From assembly GCF_000308715.1 (NCBI RefSeq), contig NZ_BAGH01000614.1:18683-82682 (forward strand): 64,000 nt of DNA, written 5' to 3'. Below, piece by piece: positions 24,859 to 33,575 of this stretch (the stretch's first letter is position 1; every line of letters starts with the position of its first letter). This DNA comes from Nocardia tenerifensis NBRC 101015. GTDB lineage: Bacteria; Actinomycetota; Actinomycetes; Mycobacteriales; Mycobacteriaceae. The translations under genes were made by a program, and so were the position numbers. The notes under the pieces are model-generated. The model was not told the origin of the DNA. It did not search any database and saw only the letters and a list, made by a program, of their open reading frames with translations.

Positions 24859-26061
24859 ATGCCTTTCGCCGTATATGTGTTGGGGCTCGGCGTTTTCTGC
24901 CTCAACACCACCGAGATCATGGTCGCCGGGCTCATTCCCGGCATGTCGCAGGACCTCGGCGTCTCCATCGCCGCCATCGGCTATCTCGTCTCGATCTTCG
25001 CCTTCGGCATGGTGATCGGCGGCCCGGCGCTCATCGTCGGACTGTCGCGGGTGCCGCAGAAGAGATCGCTGATCTGGCTGCTGATCGGGTTCGTGGTCGG
25101 ACAGACGATAGGCGCACTGGCACAAGACTATTGGGTACTCGTGGTGGCGCGGATCGTGACCGCGCTGGCTGCCTCGGCCTTTTTCGGCGTGGGCGCCGCG
25201 GTCTGCGTGCGGCTCGTCGGCGCCGAGCGGCGCGGACGCGCCATGTCGGTGCTGTACGGCGGCATGATGGTCGCGCAGGTGGTCGGCCTGCCGGTGGCCA
25301 CCTTCATCGAGCAGCACTTCGGGTGGCGGGCGAGCTTCTGGCTGGTCGACGCGCTCGCGGTGGTGTGCATCGCCGCGGTCGTCGCGCTGGTGCCCGCCGG
25401 CGGCAATCCGCAGACCCTGGATTTCCGGTCGGAGATCCAGGCCTTCCGCAACCTGCGACTGTGGGGTGCGTACGCGACCAACGCGCTCGTCATCGGGTCG
25501 GTCGTGGCCGGATTCACCTATCTCTCACCGATTTTCACCGACGCGACGCACTTCGCGCCCGCGACGGTGCCGATCCTGTTCGGCGTGTATGGGATAGCGA
25601 CGGTGGTCGGCAACGCCGTGGTCGGCCGCTTCGCGGACCGCTACACAAGGCCCATCCTGTTCGGCGGGCTGATCGCGTTGATGCTGGTGCTCGCCGTTTT
25701 CGCGCTGTGCGTGGAGTACAAGGCGCCGACCGTCGCGGCCACCGTCGCGCTCGGCCTGATCGGCCTGCCGCTCAACCCGGCGATGGCCGCGCGGGTGATG
25801 TCGGTGTCCAACGAGGGCGCGCTGGTCAACACGGTCAACGGATCCGCCATCAATATCGGTGTCGTCATCGGCCCGTGGCTCGGCGGGATCGGGATCAGCA
25901 CCGGCCACGGCCTCACCGCGCCGCTGTGGATCGGCGCGGCCATGGCGCTGTGCGGGCTCCTCACGCTGATACCCGATCTCCGGCAACACCTTCGGGAGCC
26001 CGCGGACGGCAACGCCACGCGGGAGCCGGTAGCCGTCGAAGACGCGCGCAAGAGTTCCTAG
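24859..26061 (+). CDS. MFS exporter, DHA1 (12-TM) family, probable PBD efflux
   Basis: A 400-residue integral membrane protein with about 12 helices. It begins almost directly with TM1 (VYVLGLGVFCLNTTEIMVAG), typical of the DHA1/AraJ-like subgroup, and has motif C-like GMMVAQVVGLPVA. The ATG has GGAGGGG at good spacing. Its location between marR and the core operon makes it the obvious exporter of the antibiotic. A terminator-like hairpin follows at 26081-26104. Substrate is inferred from context only. Confidence 0.85.
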   Translation: MPFAVYVLGLGVFCLNTTEIMVAGLIPGMSQDLGVSIAAIGYLVSIFAFGMVIGGPALIVGLSRVPQKRSLIWLLIGFVVGQTIGALAQDYWVLVVARIVTALAASAFFGVGAAVCVRLVGAERRGRAMSVLYGGMMVAQVVGLPVATFIEQHFGWRASFWLVDALAVVCIAAVVALVPAGGNPQTLDFRSEIQAFRNLRLWGAYATNALVIGSVVAGFTYLSPIFTDATHFAPATVPILFGVYGIATVVGNAVVGRFADRYTRPILFGGLIALMLVLAVFALCVEYKAPTVAATVALGLIGLPLNPAMAARVMSVSNEGALVNTVNGSAINIGVVIGPWLGGIGISTGHGLTAPLWIGAAMALCGLLTLIPDLRQHLREPADGNATREPVAVEDARKSS

Positions 26062-26080
26062 GAAGCATCATTTCGGTTGT

Positions 26081-26104
26081 GCCGTACCGTATATCGGGTA
26101 CGGC
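26081..26104 (+). terminator. Hairpin after the VOC/MFS operon
   Basis: GCCGTACC-GTATATCG-GGTACGGC, perfect 8-bp stem, 19 bp after the MFS stop. It separates the export operon from the core biosynthetic operon that starts at 26347, so that operon should have its own promoter in 26105-26340, where no clear -35/-10 pair was found. Confidence 0.6.
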
Positions 26105-26346
26105 TACAGCCATTCTTTCGTCTCCCCGGACGCTCGACCGTCCCGAATCCGGCCCGTCCCTCCGGGATAACCATTCTCGCGCGCGCTAAACAGCTGGTAG
26201 GCAAAGGATTTCGACAAGCGCCGACAATTGTTGTCTGACAGTGATTTAAGAGTTTCTTGAACCCCTTTTGATTGCCCCGGGCGTCGCCGTCCGTCGACTA
26301 TGGAAGGTGCTGGGACACCCCCTCCCACCGCGGTGAGGGGCCCACC

Positions 26347-26847
26347 ATGAGCACATTCGCGACGGAAAGGCATCCGATGCACGGGCTTGACATCGCGCCG
26401 AGATTTCACCACCTCGCCATTCAGACCGACGACGTGGACTCCACGATCAGGTGGTACCAGGAATTCCTCGGCGCCACCGTGGAATGGAAGCTCGACAGCT
26501 TCTCGCCACTCACCCTCGAGCGACTGCCGGGAATCGAGAAGCTGGTCGAGCTGAAGATTGGAGGCGTGCGATTCCACGTCTTCGACCGGGCCGAGCACAG
26601 TCAGGACGGTCCGGACCCGCTCGGCTACCAATACCAACACCTAGGTATCACCGTGGACCGAGCGGAAGACCTAGTGGCGCTGCGGGAGCAGTGGCTGAAG
26701 GCGCGGGCCGCGACCGACCTCCAGTGGGCCAGGGACGAGGGGCCCTCCGACATCGTGACCGACGCGGACGGGATGCAGAGCCTCTACGTCGTCGACCCCA
26801 ACGGACTCGAGATGGAGTTCATCTATTTTCCGGGAGCGGGATCGTGA
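26347..26847 (+). CDS. L-DOPA 2,3-extradiol dioxygenase, LmbB1-like
   Basis: A 166-residue single-module VOC dioxygenase. The expected Fe(II) ligands are visible: a His in FHHLAIQTDD, a His in YQHLGITV and the Glu in GLEMEF. In the lincomycin, hormaomycin, anthramycin, sibiromycin and tomaymycin pathways this enzyme cleaves the L-DOPA ring between C2 and C3; the product cyclises to the pyrroline precursor. ATG 26347 follows GAGGGG; ATG 26377 (after GGAAAGG) is an alternative start. The stop overlaps the tyrosine hydroxylase start (GTGA). First gene of the 15-kb core operon. Confidence 0.85.
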   Translation: MSTFATERHPMHGLDIAPRFHHLAIQTDDVDSTIRWYQEFLGATVEWKLDSFSPLTLERLPGIEKLVELKIGGVRFHVFDRAEHSQDGPDPLGYQYQHLGITVDRAEDLVALREQWLKARAATDLQWARDEGPSDIVTDADGMQSLYVVDPNGLEMEFIYFPGAGS

Positions 26848-27746
26848 CCGGACGCAATGGATCTGCCAAGGGCGCGCACCGCCCGCCGCCCCTGCAGCCG
26901 CACGTGCTGTTCATGCCGCCGCTCGGCGACTCCTTCGACGGGTCCGCCGAGTCGGACCACTCGACGGAGGTCACCGACCGAGACTGGCCGCGCTACAACG
27001 TCTTCGGCAACGAGCCGGTCGAGCCGGAGCGCCTGTTCTGGTACCGCTGGATCGCGGGGCACCAGGTCTCGTTCCTACTGTGGCGGGCCATGTGCGACGT
27101 CGTGTGGCACCACCCCGACGAGGACGCGCCGAGCGAGCGCGAGCTGGACCTGTTGTGCGCCTGCATAGATGGATACAGCGCGGTGCTGCTCTACTCCTCC
27201 ACCGTCCCCAGGGACCAGTACCACGCCGACATCAGACCGCGAATGGCGTTGCAGCATCCTGCCTTCAGCGGAACGTGGGCGCCGGACTACCGGCCGGTTC
27301 GCCGGCTGTTCCGCGGCAAGATGCCCTGGCAGGAGGACGCGTCGTGCGCCGCGCTCGGCGAGGCGGTCGCGCGCAACGGCATCACGCACAGCCATATCGC
27401 CGATCATCTTGTGCCGGAGGGGCGTTCGCTGCTCCAGGAGTCGGCGGGCGCGCCCGGCGTGAGCGTCTCGCGGGAGAAGGAAGACCTCTACGACAACTTC
27501 TTCCTGACCGTCCGGCGCCCGGTCAGCCAGACCGAGTTCGTGGCCCAACTCGACTCGCGCCTGGCCGATCTCGCTGCGGACCTGGCGCACAACGGGCTGT
27601 ACCCCAATGTGGACGGAGCGCATCACCCCGTCGTCACCGAGCAGGCCGACGACGAGATGCGACCGTTCGTCACCGGCGTGCTGGACGTGCTCGATCGCGC
27701 GGCCCGGCTGGTATCGGAGATGCGACTCGAGGAGGCGCACCGATGA
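26844..27746 (+). CDS. Heme-dependent L-tyrosine 3-hydroxylase, LmbB2-like
   Basis: A 300-residue protein with the layout of LmbB2-type tyrosine hydroxylases, a peroxide-using, histidine-ligated heme branch of the tryptophan-dioxygenase superfamily. Recognisable segments are FWYRWIAGHQVSFLLWR, the DGYSAVLLYSSTVPRDQYHADIRPRM region and YDNFFLTVRRPVSQTEF-type stretches. It makes L-DOPA from L-tyrosine, the first step to the dihydropyrrole half. The GTG start is inside the previous stop, and the end overlaps the next start (ATGA). Function rests on family resemblance plus the adjacent LmbB1-like gene; such proteins are often annotated only as hypothetical. Confidence 0.82.
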   Translation: MTGRNGSAKGAHRPPPLQPHVLFMPPLGDSFDGSAESDHSTEVTDRDWPRYNVFGNEPVEPERLFWYRWIAGHQVSFLLWRAMCDVVWHHPDEDAPSERELDLLCACIDGYSAVLLYSSTVPRDQYHADIRPRMALQHPAFSGTWAPDYRPVRRLFRGKMPWQEDASCAALGEAVARNGITHSHIADHLVPEGRSLLQESAGAPGVSVSREKEDLYDNFFLTVRRPVSQTEFVAQLDSRLADLAADLAHNGLYPNVDGAHHPVVTEQADDEMRPFVTGVLDVLDRAARLVSEMRLEEAHR

Positions 27747-28627
27747 AGCACGGCATAGTCCTACTGCCCGAACACGAATGGAAGGTCGCCGCCGACCGGT
27801 GGGGGGCCGCCGAGCAACTCGGCTACCACCACGCGTGGACCTACGACCACCTGATGTGGCGCTGGTTCGCCGACCGCCAGTGGTTCAGCTCCATCCCGAC
27901 CCTGACGGCCGCCGCCACCGTCACCAGCTCCATCGGCCTCGGCATGCTCGTGGCCACCCCCAACTTCCGCCATCCCGTCGCGCTCGCCAAGGAGCTCGTC
28001 ACCGTCGACGACATCGCGCGCGGCAGGTTGATCTGCGGACTCGGCGCGGGCGCACCGGGATTCGACGTGAGCATCCTAGGCGGGCCCGATCTCGGCCCGC
28101 GCGAACGCGCCGACCGATTCGAGGCGTTCGTCGAACTCCTCGACACCGTGCTGGTCCGCGGCTCCGTGACAAAGGTGTCACGCTGGTACACCGCGGCGGG
28201 CGTCAACTTCCACCCGCGCGCCGGGGACGCGCCGCGATTGCCCTTCGCTTTGGCCGCGACCGGGCCGAGGGGCATGGCGCTGGCGGCCCGGTTCGCGCGG
28301 TACTGGGTTACGTCCGGACCGCCCAACGACTTCCGCATGCGTCCGCTGCGTGAGGTCGTGCCCATGGTGCGAGACCAGGTGCGCGGCATCGAGGCCGCGT
28401 GCGAGCGCGCGGGCCGGGATCCGGCCACCCTCGGCAAGCTGTTCGTCGCCGACGCGGCGGTGGGCGGGGTGACCGATTCGCTGGCCGCCTACGAGGACGT
28501 GGCGGGCGAGCTCGAGCAGATCGGCATCACCGACCTGGTCGTGCACTGGCCCCGCCACGACCAGCCCTACCAGGGCGACGAACAGGTCGTCGTCGACTTC
28601 GCCGAGAAGCACCTCGGAGGTGAATGA
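27743..28627 (+). CDS. F420-dependent reductase of LLM family, LmbY-like
   Basis: A 294-residue TIM-barrel protein of the luciferase-like monooxygenase family, F420 branch: N-terminal ...AEQLGYHHAWTYDHLMWRWF, then SSIGLGMLVATPNFRHPVALAKELVTVDDIARGRLICGLGAG-type core, and the sugar/phosphate loop AATGPRGM. In PBD and lincomycin clusters the homologue reduces the pyrroline diene using F420H2. The gene overlaps its neighbours on both sides (ATGA) and has GAGGAGG before the start. Whether one or two double bonds are reduced here cannot be seen; an unsaturated anthramycin-like ring would need limited reduction. Confidence 0.85.
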   Translation: MKHGIVLLPEHEWKVAADRWGAAEQLGYHHAWTYDHLMWRWFADRQWFSSIPTLTAAATVTSSIGLGMLVATPNFRHPVALAKELVTVDDIARGRLICGLGAGAPGFDVSILGGPDLGPRERADRFEAFVELLDTVLVRGSVTKVSRWYTAAGVNFHPRAGDAPRLPFALAATGPRGMALAARFARYWVTSGPPNDFRMRPLREVVPMVRDQVRGIEAACERAGRDPATLGKLFVADAAVGGVTDSLAAYEDVAGELEQIGITDLVVHWPRHDQPYQGDEQVVVDFAEKHLGGE

Positions 28628-29460
28628 TGCGAGTGCTGCGAGTGGACATGTTCGGCGCGGCGCCGGGCCGGGGGAGCACCTTGGACGTGCTCATCCCGGA
28701 GGGCCGGTGCGACGACGCCGTGGTCGCGAAGGCCGCCGAGTACGCGCGCGCGGGCGCCTCGGACGAGACCGCGCTGGTGAGCGACTACTCCCGCGCCGGA
28801 AAGACTTTCGCGTCCCGGATCTTCAATGCCGAGGGCGAGACGCCGTTCGGCACACACTCGCTGGCCGGCGTGGCCGCGTGCCTGGTCGGCGCCGGCCTGC
28901 TGGCGCCCGGCGAGGTCGGCCGGACCGCCGAGGTCGGCTGCCAGTGGTTGTGGACCGACGGCGATGAGGTCCGGGTTCCGTTCGACGGACCCGTTGTGCG
29001 CGAGGAGATTCCGTACGACCCGGCGCTGTTCGGTTGGGGGACAGGCACTCCGCACGCCGGCGGCGTCGGCCGGGCCTTCAACTTCGTCCAGGTCACCGAA
29101 GACCCGCTGTCCCTGCCCGTTCCGGACCTCGAGCGCATGCGCGAACTCGGGCTCACCGATCTCACCGCCTTTCGCTGGGACCCGGACGCACGCGAGGTGC
29201 TGGCCCGAGTGTTCGCGCCGGGCTTCGGCATTCCGGAGGACGCAGGCTGTCTGCCCGCCGCCGCCGCGCTCGGTCTCACCGGGCTCGGCCTGGCCGGGGA
29301 CGACGACGCGCCCGTGACGGTCCGTCAGGTGACGGGCCAGGGCAGCGAGTCCGTCTTCGCCTGCGCGGGCTCGATCAACGGCGACACCGCGAGCGTCCGG
29401 ATCACCGGGCAGGTGTGGCTGCCGCCGCTCGAGGACGACCAGAAAGTGAGTGAGGCATGA
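28627..29460 (+). CDS. PhzF-fold isomerase, LmbX-like
   Basis: A 277-residue protein with the two-lobed PhzF/diaminopimelate-epimerase fold. The catalytic Glu lies in ASDETALVSDY, the place of PhzF E45 (normally SETxF), with the FGTHSLAGVA segment matching GHPTxG and a later GCLPAAAAL stretch. In the pyrroline pathway LmbX-type enzymes isomerise a double bond so that the side chain can be reduced or cleaved. ATG 28627 is 6 nt after GGAGG; ATG 28624 overlaps the previous stop and is an alternative. The end overlaps the kynureninase start (ATGA). Confidence 0.82.
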   Translation: MRVLRVDMFGAAPGRGSTLDVLIPEGRCDDAVVAKAAEYARAGASDETALVSDYSRAGKTFASRIFNAEGETPFGTHSLAGVAACLVGAGLLAPGEVGRTAEVGCQWLWTDGDEVRVPFDGPVVREEIPYDPALFGWGTGTPHAGGVGRAFNFVQVTEDPLSLPVPDLERMRELGLTDLTAFRWDPDAREVLARVFAPGFGIPEDAGCLPAAAALGLTGLGLAGDDDAPVTVRQVTGQGSESVFACAGSINGDTASVRITGQVWLPPLEDDQKVSEA

Positions 29461-30695
29461 CAATCCGGCCGGAGTCCGCGGCGACCTTGCCGAGCGACAG
29501 CCTGCTGGCGGAGGCGCGCCATCGGGACAGCGTCGATCCGCTCGCCGAGTACGCGCGGGCGTTCGCCACCGACGGTGCCATCCACCTCAACGGAAACTCG
29601 CTCGGCCCGCCGCGGAACAGCCTGACCGAGGAGCTCGATCGGGTGGTGTCCGACCAGTGGGCCCCGCGCCAGGTCCAGGCCTGGTTCGAGGACGGCTGGC
29701 TCGACCTGCCGTGCACCGTCGGCGACAAGATCGGCACGCTGGTGGGCGCGGGGCCGGGACAGGTGGTGGTCGCGGGCGAGACCACCTCGACCACCCTGTT
29801 CAACGCGCTGATCGCCGCCTGCCGCCTGCGCCGGGACCGCCAGGTGCTGCTCGTCGAGTCCGAGTCGTTCCCGACCGACCTCTACATCGCGGGCTCGGCG
29901 GCCCGCCTGCTCGACCGCGAACTCGTCGTCGAGACACGCGAGGGTTTCGATGCGTATCTGCGCGACAACGGAACTCAGGTCGCGGTGGCCCTCGCCGCGC
30001 CCGTGGACTTCCGCACGGGCGAGCGCCGCGAGATCCGCCCGATCACCGCGCTGTGCCACGCCGTCGGGGCCGTCTCGGTGTGGGATCTCAGCCACGCCAG
30101 CGGTGTGCTGCCCGTCGACCTCGACGCCAACGCCGTCGATCTCGCCGTCGGCTGCGGCTACAAGTACCTCGGCGGCGGCCCGGGAGCGCCCGCCTTCCTC
30201 TACGTGCCCACCCGTCTTCAGTCGGCGGTGGACTTCCCGCTGACCGGATGGCACGGGCATGCGAAGCCATTCGCGATGGCGCAGACCTTCATTCCCGCCG
30301 AGGGCATCGACCGGGCGCGCACCGGCACTCCGCCGCTGCTCAGCCTCGTCGCCCTGAATCACGCGCTGGCGCCGCTGATCGAGGTCGGCATCCACGAACT
30401 GCACCGGCGTTCAACGGAACTCGGTGAGTTCTTCCTCGAGTGCCTCGCGCGCCGGCGCTCGGAGCTGCTGGGCCGCCTCGCGTCGCCGGAGGGCCCGGAG
30501 CGCCGCGGCGGGCACCTCGCCCTGCGAATCGCCCAGGCGGACAAGGTCGAACAGGCCCTGGCCGAGGACGGCGTGCTCGTCGACGCCCGGCCGCCGGACC
30601 TGATCCGCTTCGCCTTCGCGCCGCTGTACGTCACGCACGAACAGGTGTCGCACGCCGTGGACGCGCTGTGCCGCGCCGTGGAAGGAGTGCAATGA
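29457..30695 (+). CDS. kynU: Kynureninase
   Basis: A 412-residue PLP enzyme of aminotransferase fold type I. Kynureninase hallmarks: HLNGNSLGPP near the N-terminus, the cofactor Asp in WDLSHASG, the Schiff-base Lys in GCGYKYLGGGPGAPAF, and TGWHGH. It releases alanine from a (hydroxy, methyl) kynurenine to give the anthranilate half of the PBD. With the SibL-like methyltransferase and the kynurenine monooxygenase in the same operon, the substrate is likely 3-hydroxy-4-methylkynurenine. ATGA overlaps at both ends show tight coupling. Confidence 0.9.
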   Translation: MTIRPESAATLPSDSLLAEARHRDSVDPLAEYARAFATDGAIHLNGNSLGPPRNSLTEELDRVVSDQWAPRQVQAWFEDGWLDLPCTVGDKIGTLVGAGPGQVVVAGETTSTTLFNALIAACRLRRDRQVLLVESESFPTDLYIAGSAARLLDRELVVETREGFDAYLRDNGTQVAVALAAPVDFRTGERREIRPITALCHAVGAVSVWDLSHASGVLPVDLDANAVDLAVGCGYKYLGGGPGAPAFLYVPTRLQSAVDFPLTGWHGHAKPFAMAQTFIPAEGIDRARTGTPPLLSLVALNHALAPLIEVGIHELHRRSTELGEFFLECLARRRSELLGRLASPEGPERRGGHLALRIAQADKVEQALAEDGVLVDARPPDLIRFAFAPLYVTHEQVSHAVDALCRAVEGVQ

Positions 30696-31492
30696 CCACC
30701 GCCCCCGAGTACGTGGCGCCCGAGTACGTCACCTACGCCCACATGGATCGGCTGCACGAGCTCGCCCGCCCGCGCAGCGACGCCAGGGGCGAGTTGAATT
30801 TCATCCTGATCAGTCACGTCAAGGAGCTGCTGTTCCGTGCGGTGATCGATGATCTGGACACCGCCCGCGGCGCGCTCGAGCGCGACGACGTGCCCGACGC
30901 CTGCCTGGCGCTGTCCAGGGCGACCCGCACCCAGCGGGTGCTCGTGGCGTGCTGGGAGTCGATGAACGGCATGTCGGTAGACGAGTTCATCGCCTTCCGG
31001 CATGTGCTCAACGACGCCTCGGGCACCCAGTCCTTCGCTTATCGCGCTTTGGAATTCGTGATGGGCAACCGGCCGCCGGGCCAGGTGGAGGCCGCCTTCC
31101 GGGACGGCCACGCCATGCTGCGCGCCGAGCTCGCCCGGCCGTCGCTGTACGACGAGGTGCTGCGACACCTTGCGCGGCAAGGGTTCTCGGTGCCCGACGA
31201 GTGCGTCGAGCGGCCGCCGGAGCAGCAGCACGAGGCGAATCCGCTCATCGAGGACGTCTGGCTGGAGATCTACCGCCACCCCGACCGACATCACGCGGCG
31301 CATCGGCTGGCGGAGAGCCTGCTCGAGGTCGCCTACCAATTCTCGTGCTGGCGGGCCACCCACCTGCTCGTCGTCGAGCGGATGCTCGGCGGCAAGAGCG
31401 GCACGGCGGGCACCGACGGAGCACCGTGGCTCCGAACCATCAACGAACACCGCTTCTTTCCGGAGCTGTGGACTTTCCGCACCCGGCTGTAA
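30692..31492 (+). CDS. kynA: Tryptophan 2,3-dioxygenase
   Basis: A 266-residue heme dioxygenase that opens the indole ring of L-tryptophan to N-formylkynurenine. Family landmarks: FILISHVKELLFR, the SGTQSFAYR substrate-binding segment, the heme-ligand His in WRATHLLVVERM, and GGKSGTAGTDG near the C-terminus. The start ATG overlaps the kynureninase stop. A pathway-specific copy inside the cluster means precursor supply is independent of housekeeping tryptophan catabolism. Confidence 0.9.
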   Translation: MTTAPEYVAPEYVTYAHMDRLHELARPRSDARGELNFILISHVKELLFRAVIDDLDTARGALERDDVPDACLALSRATRTQRVLVACWESMNGMSVDEFIAFRHVLNDASGTQSFAYRALEFVMGNRPPGQVEAAFRDGHAMLRAELARPSLYDEVLRHLARQGFSVPDECVERPPEQQHEANPLIEDVWLEIYRHPDRHHAAHRLAESLLEVAYQFSCWRATHLLVVERMLGGKSGTAGTDGAPWLRTINEHRFFPELWTFRTRL

Positions 31493-31543
31493 GTCGCGAC
31501 GATCACCGAAGAACACCCCGACTGCTGGAGGAACACGATCACG

Positions 31544-32608
31544 ATGACCGACCTCAAGACCGAGCTGACCAAGCCCGTCGACCTCACCTCGCTCGTCCCG
31601 GTGTTGTTCGGGTTCGCGGCCTTTCAACAGCTGCGTGCGGCCTCGGAGTTGCAACTGTTCGAATACCTCGACCTGAACGGCCCGTCCACCAGCGACCAGG
31701 CCGCCGAGGGGCTCGGACTGCCACCCAAGTCCGCGCGCCAACTGCTGCTCGGCACAACCTCATTGGGCCTCACCGACCGCGAGGGCGACCGATACACGCT
31801 GAGCGCCATGCTGCACGACGCCATGGCCGACGGCACCTGGCCGCTCATCCGCAATATCATCGACTTTCAGCAGCGGCTGTCCTACCTGCCGGCCAAGGAG
31901 TACGCCGAGTCGCTGCGCACCGGGAAGAACCTCGGCCTGAAACACCTGCCGGGCAAGGGAAACGACCTCTACACCCGGCTCGAGCAGACACCGGAGCTCG
32001 AGGCGCTGTTCTTCCGCGGCATGCATTCCTGGTCCGAGCTGTCGAATCCGGTGCTGCTGCACCAGGTCGACTACAGCGGCGTGTCCATGGTCCTCGACGT
32101 CGGCGGCGGCGACGCGGTGAACGCGATCGCGCTCGCCCAGGCCCACCCGCACCTGAAGATCACGGTGTTCGACCTCGAGGGCGCGGTCGAGGTGGCCGGG
32201 GACAATATCGCCGCCGCCGGGCTCGGCGACCGGATCGACGTGGTGGCCGGTGACATGTTCGGCGACCCGCTGCCCCGCGGGTACGACGTCGCGCTGTTCG
32301 CCCACCAGTTCGTCATCTGGTCCCCGGAGCAGAACCGCGCGCTGCTGAAGCGGGCGCACGACGCGCTGCCGCCCGGCGGCCGGGTGATCGTGTTCAACGC
32401 GTTCGCCGACGATGACGGGCGCGGCCCGCTCTACACCGCGCTGGACAACGTGTACTTCGCGACGCTGCCCTCGGAGGAGTCGACGATCTACCCCTGGCGC
32501 GAGCACGAAGAGTGGCTCCAGGCTTCGGGTTTCGTCGATGTCAAGCGGATCTACAACGAGGGCTGGACACCGCACGGCGTCATCGAAGGGCGTAAGGCCG
32601 ATGAGTGA
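31544..32608 (+). CDS. SAM methyltransferase, SibL-like (3-hydroxykynurenine C4-methylation)
   Basis: A 354-residue methyltransferase: N-terminal winged-helix dimerisation domain (ASELQLFEYLDLNGPSTSDQAAEGLGL) and Rossmann domain with VLDVGGGDAVNAIALA and GDMF. This is the O-methyltransferase fold, but in sibiromycin and anthramycin the homologue methylates carbon 4 of 3-hydroxykynurenine. By context, that role fits best and predicts an 8-methyl-9-hydroxy A ring (PBD numbering). GGAGG lies 13 nt before the ATG. The 3' end overlaps the formamidase gene. Confidence 0.8.
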   Translation: MTDLKTELTKPVDLTSLVPVLFGFAAFQQLRAASELQLFEYLDLNGPSTSDQAAEGLGLPPKSARQLLLGTTSLGLTDREGDRYTLSAMLHDAMADGTWPLIRNIIDFQQRLSYLPAKEYAESLRTGKNLGLKHLPGKGNDLYTRLEQTPELEALFFRGMHSWSELSNPVLLHQVDYSGVSMVLDVGGGDAVNAIALAQAHPHLKITVFDLEGAVEVAGDNIAAAGLGDRIDVVAGDMFGDPLPRGYDVALFAHQFVIWSPEQNRALLKRAHDALPPGGRVIVFNAFADDDGRGPLYTALDNVYFATLPSEESTIYPWREHEEWLQASGFVDVKRIYNEGWTPHGVIEGRKADE

Positions 32609-33575
32609 GCTCATGGAGACGGCAGCCGACGGAGTCGGCGGGGTGGGTGAATACAGGGGGACGGCAGCCGACGGAGTCGGCGGGGTGGGTGAATACAGCG
32701 TCCTCGACCGCGAGTACTCACCGAGTTCGGTGGCGCGCGATCCCGCCGGGTCGCTGCGGCGGTACCGCAGGCGCAGCGACACCGCCCGTGCCCGCCTCGA
32801 CGTGCACATCGCCGTGCCGTACGGGGCGGGCCACGGCGAGCGCTGCCATGTGTTTCCCGCTGTGCCGCAGGGTGTCCGGGGACCGGAGACCCCCGCGCTC
32901 GTCTTCGTGCACGGCGGTCACTGGCAGGAGTCCGGCATCGACGACGCCTGCTTCGCCGCCCGGCACGCGGTGGCGCACGGATGTGCTTACGTCGCAGTGG
33001 GTTACGGGCTCGCGCCGGACCGCACGGTGCCCGGCATGATCGCCTCGGTCGGCCGGGCCCTCGAGTGGCTCGCCGGCACCGGGCCCATCCTGGGGATCGA
33101 CCCGCAGCGGCTGCACGTCGCGGGCAGCAGCGCGGGCGCGCACCTGCTCGCCGCCGCCCTGGCCGGCCCGGACGCGCCGCGGGTGCGCAGCGCGTGCCTG
33201 ATGAGCGGGCTGTACGACCTCACCGAGATTCCCGAGACCTACGTCAACGACGCCGTTCGCCTCACGCCCGAACTCGCCCGCGAGTGCAGCCCGCTGCGCA
33301 TGCCCGCGCCCCGATGCGACTCGATCCTGCTCGCCGCCGGGCAGCACGAGACACGAACCTATCTGCGTCAGCACGAGGTCTACGCGGCATACCTTGCCGC
33401 GCAGTCGGTCCCGGTATCGGCGCGGATCGTGCCCGAGCGAGACCACTTCGACCTGCCGCTGGATCTGGTCGACCCGTCGACGCCGTTCGGCCGGACCAGC
33501 CTGCGGCACCTCGGCCTGGCGCCGCGCCGCCGAGGCGCACCAACACCGGAAGGAACGGTGACATCAGCGCGATGA
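32601..33575 (+). CDS. kynB: Kynurenine formamidase (alpha/beta hydrolase)
   Basis: A 324-residue alpha/beta hydrolase with oxyanion motif HGGHW, nucleophile Ser in AGSSAGA and catalytic His in ERDHFDL, the formamidase arrangement that converts N-formylkynurenine to kynurenine. The sequence starts inside the methyltransferase gene (8-bp overlap) and has an unusual N-terminus made of two copies of a 14-residue unit (TAADGVGGVGEY...), encoded by a 39-bp perfect direct repeat. The conserved fold begins after it (LDREYSPSSV). The end overlaps the NRPS start (ATGA). The gene symbol names the activity; the kynB family proper is metal-dependent and unrelated. Confidence 0.82.
   Translation: MSELMETAADGVGGVGEYRGTAADGVGGVGEYSVLDREYSPSSVARDPAGSLRRYRRRSDTARARLDVHIAVPYGAGHGERCHVFPAVPQGVRGPETPALVFVHGGHWQESGIDDACFAARHAVAHGCAYVAVGYGLAPDRTVPGMIASVGRALEWLAGTGPILGIDPQRLHVAGSSAGAHLLAAALAGPDAPRVRSACLMSGLYDLTEIPETYVNDAVRLTPELARECSPLRMPAPRCDSILLAAGQHETRTYLRQHEVYAAYLAAQSVPVSARIVPERDHFDLPLDLVDPSTPFGRTSLRHLGLAPRRRGAPTPEGTVTSAR
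32618..32698 (+). repeat. 39-bp perfect tandem direct repeat in formamidase N-terminus
   Basis: Two identical 39-bp copies, 32618-32656 and 32660-32698, with a period of 42 bp, so the reading frame is kept and 14 residues are duplicated. The duplication lies upstream of the conserved hydrolase fold. Confidence 0.85.
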
